A DNA stretch of 64,000 bases from Bacteroidales bacterium (GTDB taxonomy: Bacteria > Bacteroidota > Bacteroidia > Bacteroidales > UBA932): assembly GCA_016290385.1 (NCBI GenBank), contig JAEETO010000002.1, positions 19,057 to 83,056 of the forward strand, in the 5' to 3' direction. The translations under genes and the position numbers were made by a program. The notes below the pieces were generated by a model that was given only the letters and a program-made list of their open reading frames with translations, did no database searches and was not told the DNA's origin. Below, piece by piece: positions 61,831 to 64,000 of the stretch (position 1 is the stretch's first letter; the number at the start of each line of letters is the position of its first letter).

Positions 61831-62625
61831 TTATTTGCTGTATTTCACCAGCATGTCGACGAGCGAGATGGAGGAGTCTTCCATGTCCACGACGATCGTG
61901 TCGATCTTGGAGATAATGTAGTTGTAGAAGAGCTGGAGGATAATGGCGACGACCAGACCACCGACGGTGGTGATCAGAGCCACTTTCATACCACCTGCCA
62001 CCAGTGCCGGGCTGATATCACCAGCAACCTCGATGGCGTCGAAGGCCTGAATCAGACCGAGCACAGTACCCATGAAGCCCAACTGCGGAGCGATACCGAT
62101 GAACAGACCGATCCAGGAGAGGCCCTTCTCGAGTTTACCCATTTCAACGGAGCCGTACTCGATCACAGACTTCTCGGCTTTTTCAATGCCCTGGCCGTCT
62201 TTCACGCGGAGAAGGCCCTGGGTGAAGATACGTGCCACCGGGCCCGGGGTGTTCTTGCAGAGCTCGTAAGCTTTATCGACACCTTCGTTCTTGAGGCAAT
62301 CTTCAATCTTGCCCAGAAGTTTCTGGTTGTTGTTCTGTGCGATACTCAGGGTAATGATCTTCGAGATGGCGATAGCCAGACCGAGGATGAGGCACAACAA
62401 CACGAGTGCCATGAAGGTGGCACCACCTTCGATGAAGAGCTTCTTCAGCTGCTGGTGGATCGGGGTGTCGTTGGGTCCGGCTGCGAACGGATCGACAACC
62501 TCGTCGTTGGCTTGAGCAACGGCTTCAGTCTGCTCGGCGGACTGATCCTGTGCAAAAGTCTTCTGGTACTCAGCAGAAATGGTCAGAAGGCCAATGACTG
62601 CCAAAAACATGAAAATTTTTTTCAT
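61831..62625 (-). CDS. MotA/TolQ/ExbB proton channel protein
   Basis: A 264-residue ExbB-family protein. An N-terminal hydrophobic segment is followed by an acidic periplasmic stretch, and three TM segments follow (about 72-94, 165-190 and 206-230). The family block is LSWIGLFIGIAPQLGFMGTVLGLIQAF, with PALVAGGMKVALITTVGGLVVAI for the last TM. First gene of ExbB, unknown, ExbD, ExbD. The 129 bases upstream are AT-rich but show no convincing TAnnTTTG box. Confidence 0.95.
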   Translation of the reverse strand: MKKIFMFLAVIGLLTISAEYQKTFAQDQSAEQTEAVAQANDEVVDPFAAGPNDTPIHQQLKKLFIEGGATFMALVLLCLILGLAIAISKIITLSIAQNNNQKLLGKIEDCLKNEGVDKAYELCKNTPGPVARIFTQGLLRVKDGQGIEKAEKSVIEYGSVEMGKLEKGLSWIGLFIGIAPQLGFMGTVLGLIQAFDAIEVAGDISPALVAGGMKVALITTVGGLVVAIILQLFYNYIISKIDTIVVDMEDSSISLVDMLVKYSK

Positions 62626-62754
62626 AGGGTTTTTGATTAATTATTAAACACTGAATTTTAAATAGTTATAGTCTCTATTCTGTGGTTTTCACGGCATATA
62701 CGCCGCCAAAAATTCTTTGCAATTTAATAATTTTTTTGGAAAGTAACACTATTT

Positions 62755-63783
62755 CTAAGAAATTTCTCCACTGACCCCAATTTCGAATTTTTCGCTAACT
62801 TTCTTATTATCAGCGTATTGACCAAGAAGTACAAATAATTTTGTTACAGCGGCTTCTGTCGTCATGTCTTTTCCGCTCACAAGCCCGGCCTGTTTGAGGA
62901 TGTCGCCGTTGGCATAAGCGCACATGTCCACGGCGCCGGCCTGGCACTGTGTGATGTTGACGATGACGCCGCCCGCCCGGGTGAAGGTGTGGAGGGCATT
63001 GAGGAACCAGGCTTCCGAGAGCGAATTGCCCGAGCCGTAAGTCTCCAGGACCACGGCCCGCAGCCCGGGGGTCGAGAGCACCGCCTGCACGAGCGGTTCG
63101 GTGATGCCGGGGAAGATCTTCAGCACGGCCACCCGCGTGTCCAGGTCTGTATGCAGGCGCAGCGGCCGGCCCCAGCGGCGGGGATGGTAGATGGCGGTCT
63201 CGTTGTACCGGATATGGATGCCCACCTCTGCCAGCGGCGGATAGTTGGGCGAACGGAAGGCACTGAAATTCTCGGCGCTGTATTTCGAGGTGCGGTTGCC
63301 GCGGAAGAGCTGGCTGTCGAAATAGATGCAGACCTCGCAGATATGCGGATGTCCGGCCTCATCCTGCTCGGCCGCCAGCTGTATCGAGGAGATGAGGTTC
63401 TCCTTGCCGTCGGTGCGCAGCATGCCGATGGGAAGCTGGCTCCCGGTAAAGATCACGGGTTTCTCGACGTTCTCGAGCATGAAGCTCATGGCAGATGCAG
63501 AATAGGCCATGGTGTCAGTGCCGTGGAGCACCACGAAGCCGTCGTAGGCGTTGTAATTGACCTTGATGATGCCGGCGAGCTTGATCCAGAAAGCGGGATT
63601 CACGTCGGACGAGTCGATGACAGGGTCAAAAGAGAGAGAGTCGATGACATAGCCGAACTTCTTGAGCTCGGGCACCTCGCGGGTGATCTGGGTGAAATCG
63701 AAGGGTTTGAGCAGCTGCGTTTCGGGATCCATCTTCATTCCGATGGTGCCTCCGGTGTAGATAAGGAGTATCTTTCGGTCCAT
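62755..63783 (-). CDS. ansA: Type I L-asparaginase
   Basis: A 342-residue cytoplasmic asparaginase hydrolysing asparagine to aspartate. The first catalytic threonine is in IYTGGTIGM (8-16) and the second in VVLHGTDTMAYSASAMSFML. Other marks are IFTGSQLP and ETYGSGN. No signal peptide, which favours the AnsA type over periplasmic type II. It starts 7 bases after the TatD-like gene. Confidence 0.95.
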   Translation of the reverse strand: MDRKILLIYTGGTIGMKMDPETQLLKPFDFTQITREVPELKKFGYVIDSLSFDPVIDSSDVNPAFWIKLAGIIKVNYNAYDGFVVLHGTDTMAYSASAMSFMLENVEKPVIFTGSQLPIGMLRTDGKENLISSIQLAAEQDEAGHPHICEVCIYFDSQLFRGNRTSKYSAENFSAFRSPNYPPLAEVGIHIRYNETAIYHPRRWGRPLRLHTDLDTRVAVLKIFPGITEPLVQAVLSTPGLRAVVLETYGSGNSLSEAWFLNALHTFTRAGGVIVNITQCQAGAVDMCAYANGDILKQAGLVSGKDMTTEAAVTKLFVLLGQYADNKKVSEKFEIGVSGEIS

Positions 63784-63790
63784 TCTGACG

Positions 63791-64000
63791 TTATAAATTG
63801 AAGAGCCTGCGCGCGTTGGTCGTGGTGGTCTCCCCCACCGCCTCCGGCGCCAGGCCCTTGATCTGTGCTATTTTTACGGCTACCAGCCGGACATAAGAAG
63901 GTTCATTGCGCTTGCCGCGGAACGGAACCGGTGTCAGCCACGGGCAGTCGGTTTCGAGCACCACATCGTCGAGCGACATCTTTTCGAGTGCCAGGGCCAC
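63791..64000 (-). CDS. TatD-family metal-dependent hydrolase (C-terminal fragment)
   Basis: Only the last 69 codons are in the window; the gene continues beyond the right edge. The block VLETDCPWLTPVPFRGKRNE matches the signature of TatD DNases (ETDxPxLxPxPxRGKxNEP), whose Asp is a metal ligand. The C-terminal helix (RLVAVKIAQIKGLAPEAVG) is typical. The role is a metal-dependent nuclease or amidohydrolase-like enzyme; exact substrate unknown. It is followed by ansA. Confidence 0.9.
   Translation of the reverse strand: MALALEKMSLDDVVLETDCPWLTPVPFRGKRNEPSYVRLVAVKIAQIKGLAPEAVGETTTTNARRLFNL

Overview
The window is a GC-rich stretch of a Bacteroidota chromosome, most likely Bacteroidales. The evidence is the recurrent TAnnTTTG minus-7 promoter boxes, almost no Shine-Dalgarno sites, a Bacteroidota-style glycogen cluster, many small lipoproteins, an outer-membrane beta-barrel with a carboxypeptidase-like N-terminal domain, a BlaI/M56 pair with a TonB tail, and an ExbB/ExbD/ExbD cluster. 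I cannot resolve the genus. Gene density is very high: no gene-free stretch exceeds 300 bases. No rRNA, CRISPR array, prophage or classical insertion sequence was seen.

Layout. 1-4.1 kb (minus): glycogen metabolism (glycosyltransferase fragment, debranching enzyme, branching enzyme), behind xseB and xseA (to 5.5 kb). 5.5-9.1 kb (plus): engB, prs, nadE, a small Cys-tailed membrane protein and methylmalonyl-CoA decarboxylase. 9.1-12.9 kb (minus): lptB, dnaX and a secreted acetyl-xylan-esterase-like hydrolase. 13-17.3 kb (plus): M16 peptidase, O-methyltransferase, mscL and an unusual S51 peptidase/ATP-grasp fusion. 17.5-32.6 kb (plus): a long division and cell wall (dcw) cluster, mraZ-rsmH-ftsL-ftsI-murE-mraY-murD-ftsW-murG-murC-ftsQ-ftsA-ftsZ, preceded by a four-repeat putative MraZ operator overlapping a good promoter. 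murF, ddl and murB are not in the cluster. 32.6-35.4 kb: gltX, rpiB, truB.

35.4-52.5 kb is the accessory part: lipoproteins and secreted enzymes (GH20-like hydrolase, purple-acid-phosphatase-like enzyme, S41 peptidase, TlpA-like proteins, polysaccharide deacetylase-like protein, phytase/esterase-like protein), a BlaI-M56-TPR signalling operon, a putative radical-SAM-associated lipoprotein, and a large beta-barrel. This stretch also holds a divergent REP-associated tyrosine transposase (RAYT)-like gene at 40.5-41.4 kb and five copies or fragments of one hairpin-rich repeat. One full copy lies 30 bases downstream of the RAYT gene and a fragment lies upstream of it. This looks like an undescribed Bacteroidota REPtron and is the best candidate for a new system here. 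A second, unrelated palindrome occurs twice (14.85 and 27.74 kb) with a compensated base-pair change.

52.5-64 kb: tRNA-Ala(CGC) with stacked, partly duplicated terminators, then a long minus-strand run: methyltransferase, BASS transporter, TonB-like protein, udk, asnS, GHL10 glycosidase, alkaline phosphatase, two ExbD, a small membrane protein, ExbB, asparaginase I and a TatD fragment. Functional calls rest on motif recognition without database searches. Promoters, operators and repeat functions are inference from sequence pattern.
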